DNA of 64,000 bases from JAEUPI01 sp963814435 (GTDB lineage Bacteria > Pseudomonadota > Gammaproteobacteria > Burkholderiales > Burkholderiaceae_C). Shown piece after piece: positions 18,390 to 27,552 of the stretch. Location of the stretch: positions 540,757-604,756 of the forward strand of contig CAWFCV010000028.1 in assembly GCA_963814435.1 (NCBI GenBank), given 5' to 3'. The notes beneath the pieces were generated by a model. The model did no database searches. It saw only the letters and a list, made by a program, of their open reading frames with translations, and was not told where the DNA came from. The position numbers and the translations under genes were made by a program. Numbering within the stretch: position 1 is the stretch's first letter; the number at the start of each line of letters is the position of its first letter.

Positions 18390-19097
18390 ATGGACTACGC
18401 CCGCCCCGATCGCGCCGATGCGCTGGCCGCCGAATACGTGGCCGGCACGCTGCGCGGCCGCGCGCGGCGGCGTTTCGAAGCATTGCTGCCGGCGCACGCC
18501 GAGTTGCGCCAGGCCGTGCGGCGCTGGCAGGACCGGTTGCTGCCGCTGACGGCTGCGGTCGTCCCTGAGGTGCCGCCGCCGCGGGTGTGGCGACGCATCG
18601 AGCAGCGCCTGTGGCCGCTGCAGCAGGCCCAGCGCGCGCCATCGTGGTGGCAGCGGCTGTCCGTCTGGCGAACGCTGTCGGGCGTGACCACGACCGCGGC
18701 GCTGGCCTTCGCGCTGCTGGCCACGATGCCAGGCGAGCAGGCGCCGCCGATCGTCGTGGTGCTGCAAGCCACCGGCGACGCGCCGCAAGGCGGCGGCACC
18801 TTCGTCGCCAGCTTCAATGCCGACGGGCGCGCGCTGGTGGCGCGGCCGCTGACACCGGTGTCGATCCAGCCGGACCGCGTGCTCGAGCTATGGGCCGTGC
18901 CGCCGCAGGGCGCGCCGCGCTCGCTCGGGCTGGTGTCGGCCAGTGGCGTGTCGGTGATCGCGCGCGATCGCCTGCCCAGGGGCGTGCTCGATGCGCGCGC
19001 CACGTCGGCGCTCGCGGTCAGTGTGGAGCCCGCCGGCGGGTCGCCGACCGGCGCACCCACCGGGCCGGTGGTGTTCGCCGGCAAGCTGACGCTGTAA
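18390..19097 (+). CDS. RskA-family anti-sigma factor
   Basis: 235 residues: a cytoplasmic sigma-binding N-terminus (LAAEYVAGTLRGRARRRFEALL), one membrane helix at about residues 95-113 (TLSGVTTTAALAFALLATM) and a periplasmic RskA domain (LELWAVPPQGAPRSLGLV, VFAGKLTL). It is encoded one base after the ECF sigma gene and presumably binds and inhibits it until regulated proteolysis. Residues 148-196 are encoded by DNA duplicated in inverted orientation inside the purU fragment to the left. Confidence 0.9.
   Translation: MDYARPDRADALAAEYVAGTLRGRARRRFEALLPAHAELRQAVRRWQDRLLPLTAAVVPEVPPPRVWRRIEQRLWPLQQAQRAPSWWQRLSVWRTLSGVTTTAALAFALLATMPGEQAPPIVVVLQATGDAPQGGGTFVASFNADGRALVARPLTPVSIQPDRVLELWAVPPQGAPRSLGLVSASGVSVIARDRLPRGVLDARATSALAVSVEPAGGSPTGAPTGPVVFAGKLTL
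18831..18977 (+). repeat. inverted partial duplicate of rskA, copy B (parental)
   Basis: Segment of the intact anti-sigma gene that matches 17298-17444 on the opposite strand at 132 of 147 positions. It is probably the source copy, because it lies in frame inside a complete RskA domain. Confidence 0.85.
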
Positions 19098-19130
19098 CGT
19101 CGAACGCAGGAGCCCAGGGCGCGGCGTGTT

Positions 19131-20321
19131 TCATGGGCTGAGTTCAACCAGCCAGCCTGGCGTCCAGCTTTCCTGCTCGCGCCGAAACGGGAAGCCCTCC
19201 ACGGTGAGGACGTTCCAGCCGGTCTGCGCCGCCTCGCGGCGCACGTACGTTTCCGAATGCGCATAGCGAACGCCGGGGCCGAGACGCCAATCGCCGGTGC
19301 TGGCACATTCGAGCGTGAACACCAGGACCGCGCCGGGTGCGGCGACGCGCCGGGCGGCGTGCAACGGTTGCGTGAGGGCGCCAAAGTACGGGAAGACGTC
19401 CTGGGCGACGATCAGGTCGAAGGTCTGGGCCGCGTTGCGCAGGTATTCGAGCACGTCGCGCTCGACCAGCTCGTCGTAGAGCGCCTTGCGCTGCGCAACG
19501 GCGAGCATCGCCGGCGACACGTCAACGCCGACGACGCGCGCGCAGATCGGGCGCAGCGCGGCGGCGGCCAGCCCGGTGCCGCAGCCGAGGTCCAGCGCTC
19601 GCACGTCCTGGCGTCCGGCGAACCGTCGCTCGATCGTCTCGCGCACCCTGCGCGGCCCGTTCGACTCCAGGGCGGCAGCATAGTGCTCGTCATAGCTGGG
19701 CGCGTACGTGTCGAACACCTTGCGCACGTATGACGCCGGCGCAAGCTCCGGGGCTTCCCCGGTGCATGCGGCGAGCGCGTGCCGCACCTCGATGGAGCCG
19801 GGATCGATGGCCAGCGCGAGGCGGTACTGCGCGGCCGCCTCATCGAGCCGCTTCTGCCCACGCAGTGCATCACCGAGCAGGCACAGCGCCGCGAAGTGGT
19901 CCGGGTGCCGCGCCAAGTAACGGCGCAGATGCGGCTCCGCGTCCGCGTCGCGCCCCGCAGTGAGGTACGCGGAACCCAGATTGGCGGTGATGACAGGGTT
20001 GTCGGAGGCGACGGCCAGCGCGCGCTCGTACCATTCGATACCGGCCCGCAGATCGCCCTGGAGCCGCGACAGCGTGCCCAGGTTGCCCATGATCAGGTCA
20101 CTGGTGGGGTGCAGGCGGTGCGCTTGGAGAAGGTAGCCCTGAGCGCCAGCCAGGTCGCCCGACTCGGCGAGCAGCGTGCCGAGCAAGTAGAGTGCATCAA
20201 CGCTGGCCGGGTTGGTGCGAAGCACCTTCCTGTACATCGCTGCAGCCTCCACGGGCTGCCCGGACTCGCGCAGCCGGGATGCACGCGCGAGCAGCTCGAC
20301 GGCCTTCTTCCTCGAAACCAT
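19131..20321 (-). CDS. TPR-repeat protein with a SAM-dependent methyltransferase domain
   Basis: 396 residues. The N-terminal half (about 1-190) is tetratricopeptide repeats (AAMYRKVLRTNPASVDALYLLG, EWYERALAVASDNPVI, AAQYRLALAIDPGS). The C-terminal half is a class I methyltransferase with motif I LDLGCGTGLAAAAL and DLIVAQDVFPYFG. It resembles proteins annotated as predicted TPR-containing methyltransferases; the target is unknown. Convergent with the anti-sigma gene, 33 bases away. Confidence 0.85.
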   Translation of the reverse strand: MVSRKKAVELLARASRLRESGQPVEAAAMYRKVLRTNPASVDALYLLGTLLAESGDLAGAQGYLLQAHRLHPTSDLIMGNLGTLSRLQGDLRAGIEWYERALAVASDNPVITANLGSAYLTAGRDADAEPHLRRYLARHPDHFAALCLLGDALRGQKRLDEAAAQYRLALAIDPGSIEVRHALAACTGEAPELAPASYVRKVFDTYAPSYDEHYAAALESNGPRRVRETIERRFAGRQDVRALDLGCGTGLAAAALRPICARVVGVDVSPAMLAVAQRKALYDELVERDVLEYLRNAAQTFDLIVAQDVFPYFGALTQPLHAARRVAAPGAVLVFTLECASTGDWRLGPGVRYAHSETYVRREAAQTGWNVLTVEGFPFRREQESWTPGWLVELSP

Positions 20322-20486
20322 GGATGCCCCGACGTCATTGCGGCGGCGTGCCGCCGCCTGTCGCGTGCGATTGTCGCCGGTGCCGCATGCCGAACGCTGA
20401 CGAGCGTGGGGACCTGATCAAGCTGACGCGGTAACCGCGCGGTAACCAAGCGCGCGGCGTGGTGCGCATCTTGCTGCGGACACGCC

Positions 20487-21116
20487 GTGAGCAGCCACGA
20501 TCTGACGCTCGCGGTGATCACCGCCGCGGCCACGGTGCCCGACCTCGACGACGAGGACAGCTGGGCCGAGGCCGATCGGCTGCGCCTGCTGGTGGGCGGC
20601 CTGCGCGCCGCGGGCTATCACGTCGCCGGCGTGCTGGCGGCCGGTGTGCGGCTCACCGAAGCGCTCGCGATGCTGGCGCCCGACGTGCTGGTGGTCGACG
20701 CCGAGAGCGGCGCACGCGACGCGATCGAGCATGTGGTGTGGGCCACGCGCGAGGCGCCGCGGCCGATCGTGCTGTTCACCGACGAGCACAATCCAGCGCA
20801 TGTGCGCGAGGCGGTGGCGCAGGGCGTGGTGGCCTATGTGGTGGCCGGCCTGGCGGCCGAGCGAGTGCGGCCGGTGATTGACGTCGCGCTGGCGCGCTTC
20901 GAACACGAACGCCAGTTGCGCGCGCTGGCGGCGCGCGGCCTCGAGCGTGAGCGTGCCCGGCTGGTGATCGATCGCGCCAAGGCCTTGCTGATCTCGCGCC
21001 ATCAGCTGAGCGAGCCCGAGGCCTATGCGCGGCTGCGGCGTACGGCGATGAATCAGGGCCTGACGATCGGCGAGGTGTCGCGCCGGTTGCTGGAGTTGGG
21101 TGATCTGTTGGCCTGA
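20487..21116 (+). CDS. nasT: ANTAR-domain response regulator, NasT-like
   Basis: 209 residues. A receiver-like N-terminus (LAVITAAATVPDLDDEDSW, DVLVVDAESGARDAI, PIVLFTDEHNPAHVREAVAQG) is followed by a coiled stretch and a C-terminal ANTAR RNA-binding domain (VIDRAKALLISRHQLSEPEAYARLRRTAMNQG). NasT-type proteins prevent transcription termination in leaders of nitrate-assimilation operons. The nitrate transporter genes follow, with a fitting leader between. Starts at GTG 20487; no sensor partner (NasS) is adjacent. Confidence 0.88.
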   Translation: MSSHDLTLAVITAAATVPDLDDEDSWAEADRLRLLVGGLRAAGYHVAGVLAAGVRLTEALAMLAPDVLVVDAESGARDAIEHVVWATREAPRPIVLFTDEHNPAHVREAVAQGVVAYVVAGLAAERVRPVIDVALARFEHERQLRALAARGLERERARLVIDRAKALLISRHQLSEPEAYARLRRTAMNQGLTIGEVSRRLLELGDLLA

Positions 21117-21258
21117 TGGACACGCGTCGCGCCCGGGCGATGCCGCCGCGTCTTGGTGCGCCGCACCATCGGGACACGCAAAGTTGGTGCGCCAGCTGGG
21201 GGCAGGCCGCGGTTTCCGCGTGGATTCGCATGGCACGGCACTTGCGACGCATCGAGGG

Positions 21259-21370
21259 CGGCTCAACGGCGAGCCGTGTTGTCATGAACTAGGAACCGTC
21301 GCGGTTCGGGACAAAGGCGTCCGATCGGCGTGCCATAGGAAGGGCACGACGTCGGGCGCCTTGTCGTTTT
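21259..21370 (+). promoter_or_regulatory. candidate ANTAR-controlled antitermination leader of the nitrate operon
   Basis: A 6-bp hairpin CGGCTC / GAGCCG closes the hexaloop AACGGC (21259-21276), with A at loop position 1 and G at 4, as in known ANTAR target hairpins. A second hairpin GAACC / GGTTC follows at 21293-21307. Then comes a long terminator stem (21310-21324 with 21352-21365, one bulge and one G-U pair) ending in GTTTT (21366-21370). The transporter gene begins 36 bases later. The second hairpin lacks the A1/G4 loop. Confidence 0.6.
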
Positions 21371-21405
21371 CGGATCCGTCATCACTGCAGGGAAAGGGCC
21401 ACACC

Positions 21406-22695
21406 ATGCATCGCTCGAACACACGCACCGGCCGCGCCGCAGCGCCCGATCTCTCGCGTCGCCGGCTGCTGCAGGCGGCGTCGATCATCGGCGCGACGGC
21501 AGCCGGCGCGCCGGGCACGCGTGCCTGGGCGCAGGGCAGCGACAAGCCCGAGAAGGACGAGGTGCGCATCGGCTTCATCCCGCTGACCGACTGCGCCAGC
21601 GTCGTGATGGCGTCGGTGCTCGGCTTCGACAAGAAGTACGGCGTGAAGATCGTCCCCACCAAGGAAGCCAGCTGGGCCGGCGTGCGCGACAAGCTGGTCA
21701 ACGGCGAGCTCGACATGGCGCACGTGCTGTACGGCCTGATCTACGGCGTGCACCTCGGCGTCGCCGGCCCGAAGAAGGACATGGCCGTGCTGATGACGCT
21801 GAACAACAACGGCCAGGCGATCACGTTGAGCAAGAAGCTGGCCGACAAGGGCGCGGTGGACGCCGCGAGTCTGGCCAAGGTGATGGCCGCCCATCCTGGA
21901 AATGACGGGCGCGAATACACCTTCGCGCAGACCTTCCCGACCGGCACGCACGCGATGTGGCTGTACTACTGGCTCGCGTCGGCCGGCATCAATCCGTTCA
22001 AGGATGCGAAGGCGATCACCGTGCCGCCGCCGCAGATGGTGGCCAACATGCGGGTCGGCAACATGGACGGCTTCTGCGTCGGCGAACCGTGGAACCACCG
22101 CGCGATCATCGACGGCATCGGCGTCACCGCGGTGACCACGCAGGACATCTGGCGCGACCATCCGGAGAAGGTGCTCGGCACCACCGGCGACTTCGTCAGG
22201 AAGTACCCGAACACCGCGCGCGCGGTGGTGATGGCCGTGCTCGAGGCCGGGCGCTGGATCGACGCCAGCCTGTCGAACAAGATGAAGATGGCTGAAGTCG
22301 TGGCCGACAAGGCCTACGTCAACACCAGCGTCGACGCGATCAACCAGCGCATCCTCGGCCGCTACCAGAACGGCCTGGGCAAGACCTGGGACGACGCCAA
22401 CCACATGAAGTTCTTCAACGACGGCGCGGTGAACTTCCCGTACCTGAGCGACGGCATGTGGTTCCTGACGCAGCACAAGCGCTGGGGCCTGCTGAAGGAC
22501 CACCCCGACTACCTGGCCGTGGCCAGGCAGGTGAACCAGATCGAGCTCTACAAGCAGGCTGCGGCTCAGTTGAAGGTCAGCGTGCCGAAGGATCCGATGC
22601 GCTCGAGCAAGCTGATCGACGGCGTGGTGTGGGCCGGCTTGGAGCCGGCCCGGTACGCCGATGCGTTCAAGGTTCGCGCCGCGAGCGCGGGTTGA
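21406..22695 (+). CDS. nrtA: nitrate ABC transporter substrate-binding protein (NrtA/CmpA family)
   Basis: 429 residues with a twin-arginine signal (SRRRLLQAASIIGATAAGAPG). The mature part shows VRIGFIPLTDCASVVMAS, the usual NrtA/CmpA start, and GNMDGFCVGEPWNHRAI. It captures nitrate in the periplasm for the permease and ATPase encoded next. ATG 21406 follows GGGAAAGGG; a longer open frame upstream would run through the leader terminator and is rejected. Confidence 0.92.
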   Translation: MHRSNTRTGRAAAPDLSRRRLLQAASIIGATAAGAPGTRAWAQGSDKPEKDEVRIGFIPLTDCASVVMASVLGFDKKYGVKIVPTKEASWAGVRDKLVNGELDMAHVLYGLIYGVHLGVAGPKKDMAVLMTLNNNGQAITLSKKLADKGAVDAASLAKVMAAHPGNDGREYTFAQTFPTGTHAMWLYYWLASAGINPFKDAKAITVPPPQMVANMRVGNMDGFCVGEPWNHRAIIDGIGVTAVTTQDIWRDHPEKVLGTTGDFVRKYPNTARAVVMAVLEAGRWIDASLSNKMKMAEVVADKAYVNTSVDAINQRILGRYQNGLGKTWDDANHMKFFNDGAVNFPYLSDGMWFLTQHKRWGLLKDHPDYLAVARQVNQIELYKQAAAQLKVSVPKDPMRSSKLIDGVVWAGLEPARYADAFKVRAASAG

Positions 22696-22709
22696 AGGGA
22701 GGCATCACC

Positions 22710-23639
22710 ATGGTTTCTGCCGTATTCCATTCCCCGCTCGAGGCCTCGGCCTCGACGCCCAAGCCGACCACCGTCACACCGGCGCGCGGCGTGTCCATAC
22801 CCAAGGCGCCGGTCGCCGCGAACGCTGCAGCGGCCGGCGCGTCGCAGCCCGCGTCGCGCCGGCCCTTCGACTGGCGCGCGCTGTGGCTCGCCGTGCTGCC
22901 GCCGGTGATCGGCCTGGCGCTGCTGGTGGGCATCTGGCAACTGCTCACCCTCAAGGCCGGCAGCTTTCCCACGCCGGGCCAGACCTTCGATGCCGCGGTG
23001 AACCTGTTCGCCGACCCGTTCTACCGCAAGGGGCCCAACGACCAGGGCATCGGCTGGAACATCCTGAGTTCGCTGCAGCGCGTGGGCATCGGCTTCGGCC
23101 TGGCCGCGCTGGTCGGCATCCCGCTGGGTTTCATGCTCGGCCGCTTCGAGTTCCTCAACCGCATGGTCTCGCCGCTGGTGAGCCTGCTGCGGCCGGTGTC
23201 GCCGCTGGCCTGGCTGCCGATCGGCCTGCTGGTGTTCAAGTCGGCCAACCCGGCGGCGATCTGGACCATCTTCATCTGCTCGATCTGGCCGATGATCATC
23301 AACACCGCGGTCGGCGTGCAGCGTGTGCCGGTGGACTACCTCAACGTCGCGCGCGTGCTCAACCTGTCGGAGTGGAAGGTGATGACACGCATCCTCTTCC
23401 CCGCGGTGCTGCCGTACATGCTGACCGGCGTGCGCCTGTCGGTGGGCACCGCGTGGCTGGTGATCGTGGCCGCCGAGATGCTGACCGGCGGCGTCGGCAT
23501 CGGCTTCTGGGTGTGGGACGAGTGGAACAACCTCAACGTCCAGCACATCCTGATCGCGATCTTCGTGATCGGCATCGTCGGCCTGCTGCTCGAGCAGCTG
23601 CTGATGGCGATCGCACGCCGCTTTTCGTTCGACGACTGA
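22710..23639 (+). CDS. nrtB: nitrate ABC transporter permease
   Basis: 309 residues with a long Ala/Pro-rich N-terminus, then about six membrane helices (LWLAVLPPVIGLALLVGIW, GIGFGLAALVGIPLGFMLG and others). It carries the permease EAA-type loop (NVARVLNLSEWKVMTRILFP) that contacts the ATPase. It lies 14 bases after the binding-protein gene and 15 before the ATPase gene. NtrB/NrtB type. Confidence 0.92.
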   Translation: MVSAVFHSPLEASASTPKPTTVTPARGVSIPKAPVAANAAAAGASQPASRRPFDWRALWLAVLPPVIGLALLVGIWQLLTLKAGSFPTPGQTFDAAVNLFADPFYRKGPNDQGIGWNILSSLQRVGIGFGLAALVGIPLGFMLGRFEFLNRMVSPLVSLLRPVSPLAWLPIGLLVFKSANPAAIWTIFICSIWPMIINTAVGVQRVPVDYLNVARVLNLSEWKVMTRILFPAVLPYMLTGVRLSVGTAWLVIVAAEMLTGGVGIGFWVWDEWNNLNVQHILIAIFVIGIVGLLLEQLLMAIARRFSFDD

Positions 23640-23654
23640 CACGGGGCGCCCCTC

Positions 23655-24458
23655 ATGCATCCTTTCATCGAAGTGCAAGACGCCGAGATGGTGTTCGCCA
23701 CGCGCAAGGGCAGCTTCCACGCGCTGCGCGAGATTCGACCTCACCGTCGCGCCAGGCGAGTTCGTCACGCTGATCGGCCACTCGGGCTGCGGCAAGAGTA
23801 CGCTGCTGAACCTGATCGCCGGGCTGCTGCTGCCCACCAGCGGCGTGCTGCTGTGCGACAACCGCGAGATCGCCGCACCGGGGCCGGAGCGTGCGGTGGT
23901 GTTCCAGAATCACTCGCTGCTGCCCTGGCTGACCTGCTTCGACAACGTGCATGCTCGCGGTCGAGCGCGTCTTCGGCGGTCGAGAGAGCAAGGCACGCTT
24001 GAACGACCGCACCCGCGCCGCGCTCGAGCTGGTCGGCATGGGCCACGCGCTGACCAAGCGCCCGCACGAGATCTCCGGCGGCATGAAGCAGCGCGTCGGC
24101 ATCGCGCGCGCGCTGGCGATGGAGCCCAAGGTGCTGCTGATGGACGAGCCCTTCGGCGCGCTCGACGCGCTGACGCGCGCGCACCTGCAGGACGAGCTGC
24201 TGAAGATCGTCGCGCGCACGAAGAGCACGGTGGTGATGGTCACGCACGACGTCGACGAGGCGGTGCTGCTGTCCGACCGCATCGTGATGATGACCAACGG
24301 CCCGGCGGCGACGATCGGCGAGATCCTGCCGGTCGACGCTGGCGCGTCCGCGCGACCGCGTGGCGCTGGCCGAGGACGCGACCTACGTGCACCTGCGCAA
24401 GGCGGTGATCGACTTCCTCTACACCCGCCACGCCCGCCACGAGGCGCTGGCCGCCTGA
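23655..24458 (+). CDS. nrtD: nitrate ABC transporter ATP-binding protein (frameshifts)
   Basis: ABC ATPase of the NrtC/NrtD type, about 266 residues when corrected. Walker A GHSGCGKSTLLNL, Q-loop VFQNHSLLPWLTCFDNV, signature SGGMKQRVGIARALAMEP, Walker B VLLMDEPFGALD and the H-loop VMVTHDVDEAV are present. Single-base insertions near 23737, 23950 and 24341 break the frame. The end LYTRHARHEALAA and stop TGA 24456-24458 are normal. Powers nitrate import with NrtAB. Confidence 0.85.
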
Positions 24459-24469
24459 GGAGCGCGACG

Positions 24470-26922
24470 ATGAAACGCATGAAGCTGGTCCTGGTGGGCA
24501 ACGGCATGGCCGGTGTGCGCACGCTCGAAGAGCTGCTGAAGATCGCGCCGGACCTCTACGACGTCACCGTCTTCGGCGCCGAGCCGCACCCGAACTACAA
24601 CCGCATCCTGCTCTCGCCCGGTGCTGGCCGGCGAGCAGACGGTCGAGCAGATCGTGCTGAACCCGCTGTCGTGGTACGCGGAACACGGCATCACGCTGCA
24701 CCGCGGCAAGAGCGTGGTCGCGATCGACCGCGTCCGGCGCAGCGTGAGGGCCGACGACGGCACCGAGGCCGCCTACGACCGGCTGCTGATCGCCACCGGA
24801 TCGAACCCGTTCATCCTGCCGGTGCCGGGCAAGGACCTCGACGGCGTGATCGCCTACCGCGACATCGCCGACACCGAGGCGATGATCGACGCCGCGGCGA
24901 AGTACCGCCATGCGGTGGTGATCGGCGGCGGCCTGCTCGGGCTGGAGGCCGCCAACGGCCTGAAGCTGCGCGGCATGGACGTCACCGTCGTGCACATCAT
25001 GCCGTGGCTGATGGAGCGCCAGCTCGACGACGCCGCCGGCAAGCTGCTGCAGAAGTCGCTCGAGGACCGCGGGCTGAAGTTCCTGATCGGCGCGCAGACC
25101 GAGCCGCTGCTCGGCTGAGGGGCGCGTCCGCGCGGTGCGCTTCAAGGACGGCACCGAGTTCCCGGCCGACCTGGTGGTGATGGCCGCCGGCATCCGCCCG
25201 AACACCACGCTGGCCGAGAGTGCGGGCATGCATTGCAACCGCGGCATCGTGGTCACCGACACGCTGCAGACCATCACCGACCCGCGCATCTACGCCGTCG
25301 GCGAGTGCGCCGCGCACCGCGGCATCGCCTACGGCCTGGTGGCGCCGCTGTTCGAGCAGGGCAAGGTCTGCGCCACGCACCTGGCGCAGTTCGGCATCGG
25401 CCGCTACGGCGGCAGCCAGACCAGCACCAAGCTCAAGGTCACCGGCATCGACCTGTTCTCGGCGGGCGACTTCACCGGCGGTGACGGCAGCGAGGAGATC
25501 GTGCTGTCCGATCCGATCGGCGGCGTCTACAAGAAGCTGGTGATCCGCGACGACAAGCTGGTCGGCGCGTGCCTGTACGGCGACACGGTGGACGGCAGCT
25601 GGTACTTCAAGCTGCTGCGCGACGGCCGCTCGATCGCCGACATCCGCGACCGGCTGATGTTCGGTGAATCCAACATCGGCGACGTCGGCCACGAAGGCCA
25701 CCACCGCGCCGCCGCGATGGCCGATGCCGACGAGGTGTGCGGCTGCAACGGCGTCAACAAGGGCGCGATCTGCAGGGCGATCAAGGACAAGGGCCTGTTC
25801 ACGCTCGACGAGGTGCGCAGGCACACCAAGGCGAGCGCGAGCTGCGGCTCGTGCACCGGGCTGGTCGAGCAGCTGCTGATGTTCACCGCCGGCGGCGACT
25901 ATTCCGCCGCGCCGAAGCTGAAGGCGGTCTGCGGCTGCACCGACCATGGCCACCAGGTGGTGCGCGACGCGATCCGCCGGCAGCATCTGCTGACGATCGC
26001 CGACACGATGAAGCAGCTCGACTGGCGCACGCCGAACGGTTGCGCCACCTGCCGCCCGGCGATCAACTACTACCTGATCAGCAGCTGGCCCAAGCAGGCG
26101 TTGGACGATCCGCAGAGCCGCTTCATCAACGAACGCAGCCACGCCAACATCCAGCGCGACGGCAGCTACAGCGTGATCCCGCGCATGTGGGGCGGCGAGA
26201 CCACGGCCGCGGAGCTCCGGCGCATCGCAGACGCCGTGGACAAGTACAAGATCCCCACCGTCAAGGTCACCGGCGGCCAGCGCATCGACCTGCTCGGCGT
26301 GAAGAAGGAAGACCTGCCCGCGGTGTGGCGCGACATCGGCATGCCCTCGGGCCACGCCTACGCCAAGGCGCTGCGCACGGTGAAAACCTGCGTCGGCAGC
26401 GAATGGTGCCGCTTCGGCACGCAAGACAGCACGCAGATGGGCAAGGACCTCGAGCGGGCCCTCTGGCGCATGTACGCGCCGCACAAGGTCAAGCTCGCGG
26501 TCAGCGGCTGCCCGCGCAACTGCGCCGAGGCCGGCATCAAGGACGTCGGCGTGATCGGGGTCGACAGCGGCTGGGAGCTCTACGTCGCCGGAAACGGCGG
26601 CATCAAGACCGAGGTGGCGCAGTTCTTCGTCAAGGTGGGTACGGCCGAAGAGGTGCTGGAGTACGCGGGCGCCTTCCTGCAGCTGTATCGCGAGCAGGGC
26701 TGGTACCTCGAACGCACCGTGCACTACGTCGGCCGCGTCGGGCTCGACTTCGTCAAGAAGCAGGTGCTCGACGATGCGGTGCACCGCAAGGCCTTGTGGG
26801 AGCGCCTGCAATTCGCGCTCGACGGCGAGCCCGATCCCTGGTTCGAGCATGCCAAGGCGCAGGTCGATCTGCGTCAGTTCGCGCCGGTGTCGGCGCCGGT
26901 TGCACAGGGCGAGCCGGCATGA
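24470..26922 (+). CDS. nirB: assimilatory nitrite reductase NADH-dependent large subunit (two frameshifts)
   Basis: About 816 residues when corrected. The FAD and NADH domains (LVLVGNGMAGVRTLEEL, LLIATGSNPFILPVPG, AVVIGGGLLGLEAANGL, IYAVGECAAHRG) are followed by a BFD-type [2Fe-2S] region (CGCNGVNKGAIC, CGSCTGL) and a sulfite/nitrite reductase core. The siroheme/4Fe-4S ligands are in TCVGSEWCRFGTQDS and SGCPRNCAEAG. It reduces nitrite to ammonium in the cytoplasm. Insertions near 24621 (CCC-G-GTG) and 25117 (GGC-T-GAG) interrupt the frame; the second creates an in-frame TGA. Confidence 0.88.
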
Positions 26923-26935
26923 ACGCCGCCCGGCC

Positions 26936-26990
26936 GTTCCGAAGGCGTTCAGCCCCCCTCGGGGGGGCGGCGCGCAGCGCCACGGGGGCA
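26936..26990. repeat. C/G-rich intergenic repeat, partial copy
   Basis: AGCCCCCCTCGGGGGGGCGGCGCGCAGCGCC-type sequence resembling the head of the dispersed repeat at 2342, 9733 and 11283, without the GGCCCGGCGGAGCCGG tail. It separates nirB from nirD. Confidence 0.4.
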
Positions 26991-26992
26991 TC

Positions 26993-27385
26993 ATGAACGC
27001 GCGCTCGGTCATCTGGCGGGCCGTCTGCCGCGTCGACGACGTCGCGCCGCTCGGCGCCCGGCGCGTGCCGCGCGAGCAGGGCATTGCCGTCGCGGTGTTC
27101 CGCGGTGACGGCGATCGCGTGTTCGCGCTGCTCGACCGCTGCCCGCACAAGGGAGGCCCGTTGAGCCAGGGCATCGTGTTCGGCGACAGCGTGGCCTGCC
27201 CGTTGCACAACTGGACGATCGCGCTGGGCGATGGCCAGGCGCGCGCGCCCGACGTGGGCTGCGCGGTCACCTTTGCCTGCAAGGTGCAGGACGGCTGGGT
27301 CCACCTCGACGCCGAGGAGCTGGAGCACAAGGCGCTCGACCTGCTGGCTCCGGTGGCCGGGCCGAAGCCCCGGCCACCGTGCTGA
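26993..27385 (+). CDS. nirD: nitrite reductase small subunit (Rieske-type)
   Basis: 130 residues with a Rieske-like fold. CPHKGGPLSQG and CPLHNW give the two Cys-His pairs that bind a [2Fe-2S] cluster; some NirD proteins lack these ligands, this one keeps them. It supports NirB in nitrite reduction. ATG 26993 is in a weak context, inside the end of a G-rich repeat. Ends 168 bases before nasA. Confidence 0.9.
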   Translation: MNARSVIWRAVCRVDDVAPLGARRVPREQGIAVAVFRGDGDRVFALLDRCPHKGGPLSQGIVFGDSVACPLHNWTIALGDGQARAPDVGCAVTFACKVQDGWVHLDAEELEHKALDLLAPVAGPKPRPPC

Positions 27386-27423
27386 TCGCCGGCCGGTGCT
27401 GCGGCCGAATGCGGGACTGATCG

Positions 27424-27549
27424 ATGCGCGAGACCAAGAGCACCCCCCCGTACTGCGGCGTCCGCTGCGGGCGCGCCTTCGGCGGCCCCCATGGCGGTGA
27501 AGTGGAGCACCCCCCTCTCGTCCCCCCGCCGGGCGCGGGGCTCCGCTGA
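27424..27549 (+). pseudogene. decayed duplicate of the nasA 5' end
   Basis: Codes for 41 residues starting MRETKSTPPYCGVRCG, against MRETNSTCPYCGVGCG of the real gene 129 bases downstream; the first 47 bases are about 87% identical. The first cluster cysteine has become proline, and after the match the frame runs into C/G-rich repeat sequence and stops just before nasA. It looks like a tandem partial duplication or a gene-conversion scar. Translation as a leader peptide is possible but unsupported. Confidence 0.6.
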
Positions 27550-27552
27550 GCC

